A stretch of 64,000 nt of DNA, taken from assembly GCF_028858725.1 (NCBI RefSeq), contig NC_084774.1, positions 3,942,001 to 4,006,000 of the forward strand, in the 5' to 3' direction. Both the position numbers and the translations under genes were made by a program. The notes beneath the pieces were generated by a model. It saw only the letters and a program-made list of their open reading frames with translations, was not told where the DNA came from and searched no databases. The DNA comes from Colius striatus. Lineage: Eukaryota; Chordata; Aves; Coliiformes; Coliidae. Of the stretch, positions 41,697 through 55,900 are shown piece after piece; the first letter of the stretch is position 1, and each line of letters begins with the position of its first letter.

Positions 41697-42241
41697 TGCA
41701 GTCAGTCAGTCACTTGGCATTAACCTGGGCACCGAGCCCTGGGGCCACTGCAGCTCCCAGCAGTGTGTCAGTGCTGGGGGGCTCCACCCCAGCCCTGGCT
41801 GCAGACCCCTGCCTCCCAAAAACACCCCAAGGGGGAAGGACAGAGCTGCCTGGTCCCTGCAACGAGCTGCTCAAGAGATCTGGTACCAGGAGCCTCCAGT
41901 TCAACTGTGCCTGTGCCCATGCTGCTCTGGGCCCTTCCCCTGCAGCCCAGGCACTGCCCCCTCCTGCTCCTGGGGCTGGTTCCTGAGCCCTTCTCTGCAG
42001 CAGCCCCCTCACTCTCCTCCCCAGCCCTGAGGCAAAGGCAACGCTGAGGGAGCTGCAGCAGCTCAGGACCCCGCAGCTCGTGTGCCCTGAGGCTGGGAGG
42101 GCTGCAGGCACTGTCCAGAGGTGGCCCAGCCCCAGCCTGTCACTGAGACGCTGCAGGCTCAGAGCAGCAACCAGCAGCTGCACCAAGAACTAGGCTCTGG
42201 CAAAGGCATCCCTTCACTCAAAAGCCTTTTAATTTGAAGCA

Positions 42242-42247
42242 TTTATT
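42242..42247 (-). terminator. TRPC4AP: Candidate distal TRPC4AP poly(A) signal
   Basis: AATAAA on the minus strand in an A-rich context, giving a 3' UTR of about 1.6 kb if used. Confidence 0.35.
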
Positions 42248-42909
42248 TGAAGTGTACATCTATTACAGTTAAGCAGCAGCAAAGATACACCAAAACCACA
42301 CATACCCAGGAACAGAAAAAAGCAGAGATGGGAAGGAAATTCACTCAGGGGAGAGAGAGCAGAGTGGGGCTGCTGAGGGGAGGAGCTGCCCCAGGGAGAG
42401 GGGCAGGGGCTGGGACAGCAGGAGCCCAAGGAGCTCCTGCAAAGCTCTGAGCACCCTGCTAGCACAGCAGTGGGTGCAAGCCCCTGGCAGGACCCCCAGG
42501 TGTGACAGGAGAGGGAGGAGAAGGGTGGCTGTGGGAGTGAGTCCCCTTCCCACAGCTCTGAGGGGGTTTCCTTCTGCTGGCCAGGACCAGAGCCACAATG
42601 CTCCAGCTCTGGGCTCAGCCCTGGTCCCTCTCCAGCTGAACACAAGTCACCTCATCCAGTAACAAAATTTTAGACAGGTCAGACACATGTTTCAAAGAAA
42701 ACTGGTGCTGGGAAATGGGGGGTTGGACTTCAATGCAGTGGCTCAGGCCTTGAGCCTGTATTTCACCCCTGGGAAGCTGACTGTGTGGAAGCAACAGCAC
42801 TGGTGCTGGTGAGCAGGCAGGATGGGGGCAGCTCAGGCCCTCAGGACTCCCAGAACCTCGCTGCCCCCTTTCCCAAACCACCCTACAAAGGTGCTTTCAG
42901 CCAGGAGTG

Positions 42910-42915
42910 TTTATT
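42910..42915 (-). terminator. TRPC4AP: Candidate TRPC4AP poly(A) signal
   Basis: AATAAA on the minus strand about 900 nt after the TRPC4AP stop. A nearer ATTAAA lies at 43140-43145 and a GATAAA at about 43593. Which is used cannot be decided from sequence. Confidence 0.4.
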
Positions 42916-43806
42916 CCCCAGCCTTTCACACACTGATTAAAACACACCCAGGAAAAACACCCGACCTCTCCAGTTCAATATTGCACTTGAGCATTCCTGG
43001 TGGTGGGGGGAAAGGACTGAAAGCAGAGGCTGAGAGGCAGAGCCAGGTCAGCAGCAAGAGCAACGGTCCTGCAGAGGGGTTTAAAACCAGATTAGTTACC
43101 CAAGAAGGGACAAACTGCACGTTTAAAAAATTAGTACATTTTAATGCTAATGCTCCATGGAAAAGCCACTGGCTGCTGCAGGGGCAGAGCTGCTGCTGCA
43201 GGGCCAGAGCTGCTGCCACAGCCCAGCACCTCCACACTCCTGGGGCGGAGGCAGCTCTAGTACCAAACCATCCCAGCAGATGGTGCAGAGGTGAGGGGAG
43301 CTGGCAGGGCCCTCAGGCATTCACACACACACACTCACACCCCAAAGCCCCCAGCACAAATCCCAACAGGAGCTGCAGCCCCAGGGGCCAGGGCAGAACA
43401 GCCCACTGGGGCCTCACACAGGGAGGGCGAGCCCTGGGCTTTTGGGACTTGCCACCACTGGGAGCTGAGAGCGAGCCACAACTCCCCTGGCACATGCAGA
43501 GACTCCTCGTGTCACACACCAATCTCTGAGCAGCCAGGCTGCAGGGGGGGAGGGAAGAATGAAAATGAAGAGGCTGGTTTGTGCAGGTGATCGTTTTTAT
43601 CCCAGAACAACTGGAAGATACATCCCTGAATGTGTTGCCCAGAGAGCTGGCGCGGGCTCCCCCGCGGGGGTGGCAGCCGGGGGCTGGGAGGGGTCTGACG
43701 GTCCCACACCCCACACACACACACCCCCACCCTCCCCAGCACGTCCCTGACACCCCCTGGCTGCAGGAGCCCCTTGGGTGCTGTCCCTGGGAAGCCAGAG
43801 GCAGGA

Positions 43807-43944
43807 TCACTCCTCAGCAAAGTCCCTGTCAATGTCCATGTACGCCTCGTCGATGTAGCTGACGATGGCACAGGGCGACGTCCGGTCTGCACTCAGCAGT
43901 ATGGACACAGTCTCTTTCCAGTAGGTAAAACTAATACATGAGCT
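43807..43944 (-). CDS. TRPC4AP: TRPC4AP terminal coding exon
   Basis: [20 protein letters not shown] to DIDRDFAEE and TGA. 45 residues plus stop. The acidic C-terminus matches mammals. Confidence 0.97.
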   Translation of the reverse strand, partial: SSCISFTYWKETVSILLSADRTSPCAIVSYIDEAYMDIDRDFAEE

Positions 43945-46900
43945 CTGTGGGAGGAGAGGAAGAGGCTGGTTACTGTGGTGCTCTGCAGACCCTGATGTGC
44001 CACAGAAGATGCATCCTGAGGCGTTTGGCAGAGAGAACTCAGAGCTGTCCCCGTTCAAACTCCTCAGTGCCCCCGAGCCCACACAGCCCAGCCACAAAGG
44101 GGAACCAACTGCCCAGCAGCCAGCTACAGCCCCTCACCACATGCAGCAACTCACCTGTGCTCAACAGCAGCTGAACACGAGCCAGCAGCGTGCCCAAGTG
44201 GCCAAAGAAGGCCAAGGGCATCCTGGCTGGGATCAGCACTGGGGTGGCAGCAGCAGCAGGGCAGGGACTGTCCCCTGTGCTGGGCCCTGGGGAGGCTGCA
44301 GCTCCAGGGCTGTGTCAGTGCTGGGCCCCTCACTCACTGCCACAGGGACACTGAGGGGCTGCAGCGTGGCCAGAGCCGGGCACAGAGCTGGGGAAGGGGC
44401 TGGAGCACAAGGTGCTGGGGAGGGGCTGAGGGAATGGGGGTGTTGAGCCTGGAGAAGAGGAGGCTGAGGGCAGACACACAATCATAGAATCGTTTCAGCT
44501 GGAAGAGACCTTTGAGCTCATTGAGTCCAACCTTTGTCCTACTGCTTGTTACTGAGGTGAACAGACTGACCCCCACTTCACTACAACTTCCTTTCAGGCA
44601 GCTGTAGAGAGTGAGAAGGTGTCCCCTGAGCTGCCTTTTCTCCAGGCTCAACAGCCCCAGATCCCTCAGCTGTTCCTCAGATGAGATGTGCTCCAAGTCC
44701 TTTCCTAACTTGGCAGCCTGCAAGTGACAGGACAAGAGGAACTGGGCTCAGGTTGCCCCAGGGGAGGTTGAGGTTGGAGCTGAGGCAGAACTGTTTCCCT
44801 GAGAGGGGTGTCAGCCCCTGTGCCAGGCTGCCCAAGGAGCTGGGGCAGTGCCCAGCCCTGGAGGGATCCCAAAGCCGTGGAGCTGAGCTGCTGAGGGCCA
44901 GGGGTTAGTGCTGGGCTGGGCAGCGTGAGGGGAGGGCTGGGACTGCAGCAGCTTCAAGGGCTTCTCCAACCCAAATGATTCTCTGAACTCCAGCCCTGGG
45001 TCCCTGCAGTGCCCTTGGCTCCCAGTGTGGGGCTGTGTGATGCAGCACATCTGCATGCCAGGGAAGGGCTTTTCCACAACATTAAACACCACTGAAAGTT
45101 GTTCAAGCTGCCACCCAGTGACTGAGAAGTCCAGGAAGAAAACTGCAACCTCAGTTCAGCCTCCCAAGGCACATACAAGGACCTGCCTTCTCATCACCAG
45201 TCACTTCTGTGTCCCAGACAGATCAGCTCTGGAATGAAACTTGCAGGCTGCTTTCCTCAGCGTAGCTGCCCTGACTTATACACCAGATACTTATCCCGCA
45301 CTGTTTTCCACACCAGGAAGACAAGGTCCAGTCTGGAGAAGATGCTGCCCTGCCTGGGAGCTGGATTCTGACCCACCTCCCCAGCCCTTCCTGCCAACAC
45401 ACTCAGCACTGCCAAGTCTCACTTCCCTGTGCCAGAGCCAAGACTTCAGGCCTTGCGGGCAGGGAAACCCAGCACCTTGTGGCAGTCTGGCTGCTTGCAG
45501 AAGGGACCTGACTGGGTAAAGTGCTGTGAGAAGCACCACAGAAAGTTACACTGTGGGGGGCAGAACTTGCTCCCTTCCTTCCCTTCACAGCCTCTCACTT
45601 CCCCTTTCTGCCAGGTGCCTGGTAGCAGCCAGGTGTGGCTGTGATTGATTCTTGCTATGGTAAGAAGTTCACCTACATTTTCTAAGCAGGTGCTGTCTTT
45701 ATCCTTGTTGAGGTAATGCTGTTGCCAGAATCTCAGGAGGCTGTGGAAGTTGTTGAGGATGAAGCCTGGGTATTTTTCTGTGTACTCCATCTGTTGCAAA
45801 GTGCGCAGGTAGAAGGGGAGTTTGTCTTTCCTTCGGGCCAGCATGAGGATAACTAAACTTGTGTTCAAGCAACTGACATTTTCCTACAAGCAAAACATGA
45901 CAAAATAAGTCAAACAGCAACAGAACTGCTTGTGCACACATGTCCTTACAGAAGGCACGTGGAGGAGGGGCTCCTACACGCACCCAGAAGGAAGGGACGT
46001 GGGTCTCCTCAAGACAAGCCACATTCCTCCCTGCTCCCAGCCCCACTGTGTCACCACACAGTACCAACAAGATGAAAGTGTCAGCTCTTTACCTGTGTAA
46101 GTGTCTGTACATGAATAATATTAATGAGACGGAAGAGAAAGGACATTCTCATGGACATCTGGGACATGTAGGACAAGAGGCGACACTCTGACAGCACTTC
46201 TGCCACTGCAGAGGAGGAAAGAGACAGTCATCAGGGGACTCCAGCTCAGACAAGCAACGTGGCAGTAAGAACTGAAGCTCAGACTGCAGCAACAAACCTG
46301 CAGGGTGGCATTTCTCTGTCTCAACTCACAATCTCCCTAACCCAGGCTTAAAAGAAACCATGAACACGCCCTCCATTTCTCAGTCTTTACCTTTAGCATC
46401 AGACTGATTCTCAAATCTGTCCAGGGACAGCGTGATGCAGCGAACCAGCATGTTGGAGTCAACCAAGGAGCTGTTGATCTGATTTAAAAATACCTGGAAC
46501 TGAAGAGAAACCCTTCTTAGCCTTGCATGAGAAACCAAACCCAACCAAGCCCACTCATCCCACGTGGCCACTTGCAGGTGAGGTGTGACAGCATCTCACA
46601 CCCTCCTCAGGAAGGTGTATGGCCAAGAGGGAAACTGAGCCAAGGACTCTGCAGTCAGGGAGGATGAGTTACACACAGGGTTTGGTGAGTAGGGCAACAC
46701 AGGAAGAGTTCTCCAGACGTTTTGACACTGAAAGATGTTCTGGAAAGCTACTGGAGACAACACCTCCAATTCTGAGCATAAGCAGCATGCTCTTCAACAT
46801 TGCATCTACAGATGTGGACAGTTTCCCCTCCACTCCAGGTTCTGAATGCCAGAATACTCAGGGTTATCCTTTTTTGTTATCTCTAACAAGAGGAGATGTA

Positions 46901-49900
46901 CACCCCTCACCCAGCCCAAGCCAAGAATGGGCACTGGGGGCTCAACAGAGGATCCCTCCAGCAAGTACCTTAAAAACACTAGAGAACAGAAAAACACCAA
47001 AGCCCTGGCTCCAATAAAACCTCTTCTGGAGCTGTGTCACTTCAATGAGACCAAGACTTCATACACCATTTGTCTTGAAAGAGGGAGATGAGCCAGCATG
47101 GCTGCTGGCCTCTGTGGTTCCTGCAGCTGTGTTTCCCTGTGTTATTTTGTACAAGAGAATGCTAGGGAGGAATTCAGTCAGGGATTCATGCAGGGTGAGG
47201 GCTTTAAAACACAGACTCTCTAGAATGTGTGAGCTCATTGACTAGAAAACAACCTGGAATTAAACACATCTCTCTTTTAAATTCATCTCTACTTGTATTG
47301 TCCAAGGTGTGCCAGACTGAACAGCAAGCAGAGAAAACTTCCAGGAACATAAGCAAGAGGTCACTTGAAACCCACCCAACAGCAGATGTTACACACACAA
47401 AGTGCACAAGGGCATGAAACCACTTTTGTCCATCCTTGATCTACATATGCAACCAACTGTAGAGGTAATTACCTCAGTCTTGACTTTTCAAATGCCTGTA
47501 AGTTCAGATCATTTCAAAAAGGTGTGTCTTTCTATAGCATCACATGCTAGTGAGTATTTTAAGCAGTCTCCATGAGGAACTACTGCCCCCAAGCTCCAGT
47601 AAAAGCCTGTTTGGAGCCTGTCTCCATGTCTACAACTACCAGCTTAACCCAAAGCCCAGTCACTTCACAGGAGTGTTTCACCACCTTTGAGCCCTGACCT
47701 TGGACCTGCCCAATCTGTAACCAGGCAGTATCTTCTGAGCAGCTCAGCCCTTGCTGACTCTCAGGAGCTGGGAGCACTTCTGAGCACACCAGTGTGGGCA
47801 GCAACACAGAAGAGGCTCTGGCAGCTCACTCAGTTGTTTGTTGTGCACCAAGACCCACAAGTCACACCAAATCCAGCAACTGGAACTGAGTTTTGATGTT
47901 GTGTTTGCTCACATGAACATGTCATTGACAGCTTTTACAAATATTTACCTTCTCATCTGTGTTGATGTACTTGTTGAACCTCTTGAATGCATCAATATTG
48001 AATTTCATCAGTTCTCCCAGGAGGTCAAAGTAACTCTGCAGCACGTCCCGTGATTTGCACTCGCTGTCAACGATGCAGTACAGGATATGCTGCCACGGGA
48101 GCAAAACACATCAGTGCCACAGTTCAGCCCAAGCCAGCTGCACAGCACAGGCTCTGGTTGAATCACCATCTAAAACACTTATCTGCAGGTGTAATTGTTA
48201 GGTCACAGAACTCAGATCAGCTCCCAGCAAGGCAGGGTGTACAACTGGCCGCTCCACACCTGGCTGCCACGAGAATGGTGCTGCTCCCAGGGAGTATTTC
48301 ACACTACACTGTTTTACCCCTTTTTGAATGAACTACAGATAAATCCTTCTTGATTGCTATGGAGATGTGTTAGAGGAAGCCTGGCATATACTTCCTTACC
48401 TCCAGGAGTCCTCTCTTGAGCAGGAACATCTGGTCTGCATAGGAGGTGGTGCCTCGCAGAAAACTTTCAACTGCCCTCGCTTGCCAAAATCTGGGACACA
48501 GAAGAAAGGAGGTTTCTCATTTTGGAGCAAGGGGAGTGTTTTATCACAACTAGAATTTACATTAGGTTTCCTAATCTGCTTCATTCCCATCTGAAGCTGG
48601 AGTCAGAGCTGTTGATCCTGCAGAAAATCCCTGAGCTACTGGGTGTGAGGTGCAACGCAAGCTTTGGCCTCGTCCCTCACCTGCACTGCCACTGGAGCCA
48701 AGTGCAACACAGCCAGATGTTTTCACAGCTTGGGATTTTCAACTGCTATAAACTGTATGAAAACAACCTGGCTTTCCAACCACCTCCCAGCAGCACGTTA
48801 TGGCACAAAGTGAACCGACCTGAAAGAGGATTCAGCTGGTTCCTTCTTCATGACCTGAAGCAGTCTGGTCAACAAACCTCTTTTCCCATCACAGACAAGA
48901 CTCCTAGAGCACATGAAGAAAGTATGGCATGAGTGGAAGGGCTGTCAAGCATTGTGAAAGTGTAGAACACCGAACCCAGTCTCTTATCCAGAGCTTTTAA
49001 TGATGAAAATCCCAGTATTGAATATCCATTCACTCTCACTCTGTCAAGGGAAGAGTTTTCACTGCCTTTGGGCAACAGCTGCCGAACAACTCCTAAAGAC
49101 AAAACAGTCATTCCCTCTAAACACCAATGATTTCAGAAATACCAACACATGTCATTTCAGAACTAAGGGATTAAAAAATCCACCACATCACAAACCACAC
49201 TTGAGTTCAGGAATGACAGAAACACCTTTTCTTTCCCCTCAACAAACGTAAAGGAAGCTCTAAGTTCCATTTAGGAGGGAGAATCCTGCAGCTTGGTGCT
49301 ACATGAGGGAGATTCCTTCTGTATGTATGTGTGTAAAACTACAGAGGCTGTAGAACTGCAACACTACTTGTGTTAAAGAGCATCTACCCACAGTAAGTAG
49401 GAGTAAGGACTATTTACCTAGAGTGCAGAAGCAATGCCTCTATCCCATGTAGCAAAGAAAAGCAACATGGAACAAAAATGCCAGGGGTGAAAAAGAACCC
49501 AAGCTGAGGCCAGGAGGGGAGCAATGCTGAAGCAGAATATCATGCTTCAGGTGGTAATCTTCTACTCCAAATCCCCCCCAGTAGGCTGCAGGCTACTGAA
49601 TCAGCACCTCTGCCAGGTAATCAAGGCCCTTGTGGGAAGTGGTTTTCTTGCAGCATGATGGACTCTTCTCACTAACACCCAAGAGAGACAAGGAACTTTG
49701 CAGGTTGGAAAAAGCTCCTCACATCCTTGATCTGTTTCCTGTCAGTGTGCTCCTAACAGGGTGAATCTTTCCCCCTAAATACTTATTCCCTTTTGAACAA
49801 AGCTAGAAATGTGCTTGTGCTTAGAAGGACAAGATCCAAGTAAATCAGACACCATTTCTCCCCAGTTAGGCACAGCATTATGCCAAGGCTTACAATCTAG

Positions 49901-52900
49901 AAATCCTTGTAGAGGATTCCCTTTTGAAGTGAGGTAAATCTGCTCTGTGCAGGCCAAGACCCTGCTGATGCTCTGGGAGTGTTCTGACAACAGCCAACAC
50001 TGTTTCACCTTGTGAGGTTTGTGCATCAGTGTATGAAAAAGCTTATTAAATCAAAATTGTCAAGCTAACAGAGAATCTCTGGTGGTATATTTTTTGTAAG
50101 TGGTTTACCATGTTAATCTAATTTAGCTTATTCTAGTTATAAGCTGCTCTTAAAGACTCTGAGCAGGCACAATTAGATCTGTTTGTTCAGACTGGAAGTG
50201 GACATAGTGTGTGCAGACTGCTCCTGAATCTCAAGACTGAAATGTGTGAGGATCAGCAATCCATGCATGAGAGGGATTCCAGTTTACTCTGTAGCTCTGT
50301 CTGCAATACCTGGGGTGAGAAATGCCAGACAAACAGGCAGATCTAGCACATCACAATATGGTACAGGCCAGGAACACAAATGCCCCAGTTGAGGTTGTGT
50401 TTTGTTTTTGAAGTGCCTCACTCTGAGCACGAGCACACTTGGTATTTGGTAATGACTGTGGATGTTGCACAAACCTGGGCTCACTTTCCTCCTGCAGCTG
50501 AAATAAAATCAAGTGTGGTGGACCAAGGGAGCTCAAGCAAAATGGGTGAGGTCAGAGCTCCAGTGTAAGTGCCTCCAAAAAGCTGGAAGCTGCTGACCTA
50601 ACCCCTCTATCCCAACTCACCTGTCTGTGTTGACAACTGCATCAACTTCAGGGATGTTGGCTTTATGGGAAATTGCACTCAGCTCATTAAGCTCCTGGCT
50701 GTTTAAAAGGAGATACTTGTTCCTAAAGCAAGACAGAGGGGGAGCAGGAGAGAAAGAGATGATGAATTCAAGAGGCAAATGTGCAATTCTAGGGAGAGGA
50801 AAGCCATGTGCAGGACTTGGCAACTGGCTTTCACCTCTCCAGCTCTTCACAGCCATTCATGCTTGCCTCCTTTCCACCCCAGCAGGCTCCCAAGGCAGGC
50901 CAGCTACCTGCTGATTTGTAAACCTCCTCCAAAATCCACCAAATGCCAGTTTCAACACTGATCACTGGTGATGGTTTTGCTGACCCATTCAGGACCTTAA
51001 GGTTTGTTTTGTAAAAGCTGCTTCTCATTTTCTGAAGCCTCAGCAACATTTTGCTGAACTCAGAGACTCCAATGACAAAGTTTTTCACAGCCTCTTAAAG
51101 TTTCTCTGCCTTACAGTGCTTTTTATCAGTAACAAATCTCACTTAGAAAGCAGAAACTGCACAAGGAAAGCACTCAATCCTCCTGGCATTGCATTACTGT
51201 GAGCAAACCATTTACTCTGGAAGCATTTAAAACCTTCATGAAGTGTGGAAAACGGAGCAGGAATGGGTATGAACCCAAGGAATCTGCATGGAATTCATTT
51301 ATCTGATACTGAAACTTCCATGATTAAAATCATTTATCTTAAAGTAAATTAAATGCACAAGTCTGACAAAGAAGAAAAGTCATCCTGGGGTCTCCCTCTG
51401 ACAGACTCCCTGTGTGCTTCCTTGGAGCACTCCTGCTGCAAAGGGCAGCACAAATCAGCAAAGGAAAGCTGAGGGAGCACAGGATGAGTGTGAGGGTGTG
51501 CAAAGAGGACCTACTCATCAAACCACAGCAACTAGACAGAAGTTATTAGACCAGAAAGGTGATGGGGATGCCTTCTTGCTTCAAACACTTCCAGATTACT
51601 GCCCATTGAGGCTGCCATGTGAAGCTTCTTTTGATCTGGATCAACAGGTTTCTGTAATGAAAACACAGCCTCTCTCCAAGCAAGAAACAGTTCTGCAGGT
51701 TTGGTTTATACACAGTGTGACTGAAGTGAATATTAGTAGGTGAGTACTTGCTCTCACTCTGCCCTCAGCTTATCTGTGGTTCCACAGAAGGTTCATGTGA
51801 GTGTTTAAAAACCCTGAACAGATTCCACACATTCCATGTGCTGAAACGTTACAGCTAGGAGCTGTTTGCTTGAGATCTCTGTAGTGCCCACTTCAGTAGG
51901 AACATCATCTAAAGAGATTCTATTGGAAAACCTGGAGTGATTCCTGGGCAAACAACAACTTGCATGGAGGATCTACAGCAGGACAGCCTTCCCCTTCTGT
52001 AGAGAGCATGTCCAGCAGCTCCGTGTTCTTAAAGCTCCTCCTCCACAGACAAAAAGGCTGATGGTTCCAATAGGGATCAGCACGAGTTAAAACCTACACA
52101 AACCATCACCCTGGCTGCAGATGTGAGCAGCTAGGCCAGCAGTGCAACATGCCTCAGATGCAGATGTTTGTAAGGAACAGGACACCATCTTGCAGGGCTG
52201 AATTAGGGCAGCAGGACACTGACAGGATGCAAGACAGGACTGTCAACAAGTCACCTTTGTAGCAGCAGAACAGCATTAGAAAACACAACCCAAGCAAACT
52301 ACATCACCCCAGCAACAGACCCAAGCTTGCTAAGGATGGCTTCTGAAGGCAAATGGAAGCTGTCTTCCCATCTCCAGTCTGTTCTCAATGGCCCGTTCCT
52401 CTCCTCCTCACAACAATTAGGTGTCAACTAACACTTCCCATCCAGTTTAATTAGGTCTTCTGCACTGATGGTGTTCAGACAGCAATCAGCCCTGCCCAGC
52501 CTTGAGTATTGATTAACCTCTTCAGAGGTGAGCTACCCTTCACCCTCATCTCCCAAACAGCCTTTGTTTCATGCTTCCTCTTCTGAGAATGAAACCTGAA
52601 CATGTCCCCACAGGCACATGTACTCTCCTGAGCACACTGGCTCACTCCCAGCTGCCAGGGAGAAGCCAGATCAACAGCAGCATGAAAGCTGCCTCCTTAT
52701 TTCTTCAGCCAGAAAGCCATAACTCATCATACATATGTTTCAGTTTGTTTCAACATGAAGCAAAATGGGTTCTTTTTAATGGTCACCAGACATCCTAAGA
52801 CATGCCCACTGGAGAGCACATCGTTTGCCTTTTCATAGCAGGAGCTGAAAGGCATCTGACCATCTGGATGAAGTTTAAGGAGAGCAGTGCTCCCTGCCCA

Positions 52901-55900
52901 GGAGCCACCACCCACCACAGCTTTTCATACTCACTCATGGTGATCACTGAAGCTCTGAAGAAGCCTCAAGAACTGGATCTTTAAAGTAATGTCCTGAAAA
53001 GAGACAAGAAAGGTCCAAATTTCTTTGTCAATGGATGTTGTTAATTGCCAAGCTGATGTGAAAGAGCTGAAGTGAAAACCTATCCAAATTAAACCCATTT
53101 GGGCAGCAGAGCCAGTGACTGGCATAAATGGAAAAGGCTGCACTTTGCAGGCTTCCCAAAATAGAACAGGAGGCTGTTTCCAAGCCAATGCATGGAATGG
53201 TTAATAATTTCTTGTCACTGCAAAGGCAAAGCAGTGCTCAGCAGTGCACTGATAGGTTTAGAATATCCAGGTTTGGGGAAAAAATAGAAAACAAACAACA
53301 CCCCTTAAATTTTGGTCATCTTCAACATTTGGGCTCCAGGGGCCACAAGATTTACCCCTATCACAGTTACCAATCCAGGAGAGAAGGGAGAGGCCAGATT
53401 GCCCTCTGCTAAATTGATGGTATGAGCCAAAGAGAAAGACTGCTCCTCCTCTAATTCTGCCCTGGTGAGGCCTCATCTGGAGTCCTGTGTCCAGTTCTGG
53501 GCTCCCCAGCTCCAGGGAACTGCTGGAGAGAGGCCAGTGCAGGGCTACCAAGATGATCAGGGGACTGGAGCATATTCCTTATGAGGAAAGGCTGTGGGAC
53601 CTGGGGCTGTTCAGTCTGGAGGAGCCTGAGGGGGGAGCTCATTAATAGTTACAAGTATCTAAAGGGCGGGTGTCAAGAGGTTGGGACATCCCTTTTTTCT
53701 ATTGTATATAGCAACAGGACAAGGGGTGATGGGATGAAGCTGGAACACAAAAAGTTCCATTTAAACATAAGGAAAAACTCTTTCCCTGTGAGGTGAGGGA
53801 GCCCTGGCCCAGGCTGCCCAGGGAGGGTGTGGAGGCTCCTTCCTTGGAGGTTTCCAAACCTGCCTGGACACGTTCCTGTGTGACCAGATCTAGGTGACCC
53901 TGCTTCTGCAGGGGGGTTGGACTGGATGATCTGTAAAGCTCCCTTCCAACCCCACCATGCCGTGACTCTGTGATCCTGTGGCTTCAGTACTAATTCACAA
54001 AAACCTGAATGTTACCCCATCTCACTCATTGTCCAAGCAGCCAGTCACTCAGTGCAACTCCTCAGGATGATATGGAGGGATCAAAGCCCCAGTGGCAGAA
54101 GTTACTCACCGGGCTGCAGTCACAGTTCTGGTTGTGGCCGTGCAGAACGAGGGCTGACGCCGAATGCTTTCTCCAGATTAGTTTGTCAAACAAGTTGTTG
54201 AGGCCAGGAATCAGCCTGAACTCTGCTATCATTTTATGAACCTGGAGAACAAGAGAAGCACATAACTCCTTTGCTGCAGCCTTAAATCTGGATAGAATGT
54301 AGTCTGGTAAACAGATGGGCACAATGACAACAGAGAGAGAATTCTGTTATCAACCAGAGTGTGTGTGCTGACACTAACCACAGTGTGCCATCAGAGCAGC
54401 TTCCATTGGGTGGAAATGGAGAGAAAACAGCCACTGTGGGAGAAAGCTGTTAGTCAGTGACTCAACTAACCACTCTTGAAGTGGCTTTGGATAGCTGGAG
54501 ATGACTTATAGCACAGTAAAATACACCTATACCCACAAAGCTGCTTCTGCAGGGGGGTTGGACCAGATGATCTCTAAAGGTCCCTCCCAATCCCTGCCAT
54601 TCTATGATTCTATGAAAGCTACACTGTGCATATTCTGCTGCCAGTCACCCACTGAGCACCCTTTGCCTTTTTAGTTCTCACAGCTGAAGCTGGGGCAGAG
54701 CTCCAAAGACAACACAACCCAGCAATATTGGCTTTGTTGCAGAAGGTTTGAGCAAAGCAGAGTGCAGCAGTAACACAACCACGTGGCACTTGGAGTGCTG
54801 CTCCTTCAGGTTAAGGGGAGGTCCAAGCATTAGGATACTGTTTGTAAGCAACTGGGAAGATGAGGAATAGGAGAAACACAAAGTGGGCCTCTCATCAGCT
54901 GTGAGAGGCCTGTGACAAGCACCATCCCTTGTGATGGAATGCAAATGAAAGCCACATGTGATTAGGAAGCTCAACATGCTGTGACAATCCAGTGCCCAAA
55001 GCAGTAATGGACATGTGCCCTAATTTAAGTCACCTAAACAACAACCCAGGGCCATCCTCCATGAGATGCAGAATTCTCACTAGCAGTTTTCCAACCAGAT
55101 CACTCCACTTTGTGCTGTTTCCTCAAACACCTGAATGAATCAATAATATTGGAAGCTGATGCTGTTTGACTGCTTTTCATCCTTGTGTTTGGGAATGAAG
55201 TAACTCAGATCTTCCCAGGATTCCACTGCACCCCGAACCAGGCCTGGAGAAGTGAACTGCCTGCCAGCTTCATCCACAGCTTCCCCATTTGCACAGGGGC
55301 AGAAGTAGTGAAGGAAGAATAAAGAGTTGCTTTCACAGGAAATTCAAAAGCAAGTCAGCTTCAAAGCTAGCTACTTGAGCAGCACACTTTCTACCCTGCC
55401 AACTGTGACAGTAATGCCCTAGAACTGCCTGGGGAGGTAAAGGATGCCAGCACCTCCTGCTCCCTGAACAGGCAGCAGCAGTATGAGGGCTAACTGCAAG
55501 CAGTCTCTGCAGCTGCTACAAAACTGCATTCTTGTGGTGCAACTGGGCAGGGATGAATTATCTGACTTGAGACAATGGAAAATAAAGTCGTCCCAAAAGA
55601 TCTGTGTGCTGGTGGTTGCAGTTATGTCTTGGGCTTTTAAACACTTTATGACCAATAGAAACACCACTTGTGAAAGGAGTGACAGCTGGATTAGGAGCTT
55701 CTTATGGCACTGAGTGTGGTTTCTGACAGAATTGGTTCCTTTGTTACTATTACATTGAATATATTTCTTTTTTAATGCTGAGCATTCACTTAGAGGTTCA
55801 GAGTGAACAGGTTAAATATGCTTGAGACTGTAATACAAATGCACTTGTGTTTTAAATTGAGATTAAGAGAGTGAAGAAATTGCCTGTGGCAAGTATTTGT

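Noticed and set aside
43310-43735. CA-rich stretches considered as microsatellites
   Set aside because: Each is only 5-7 dinucleotides and interrupted.
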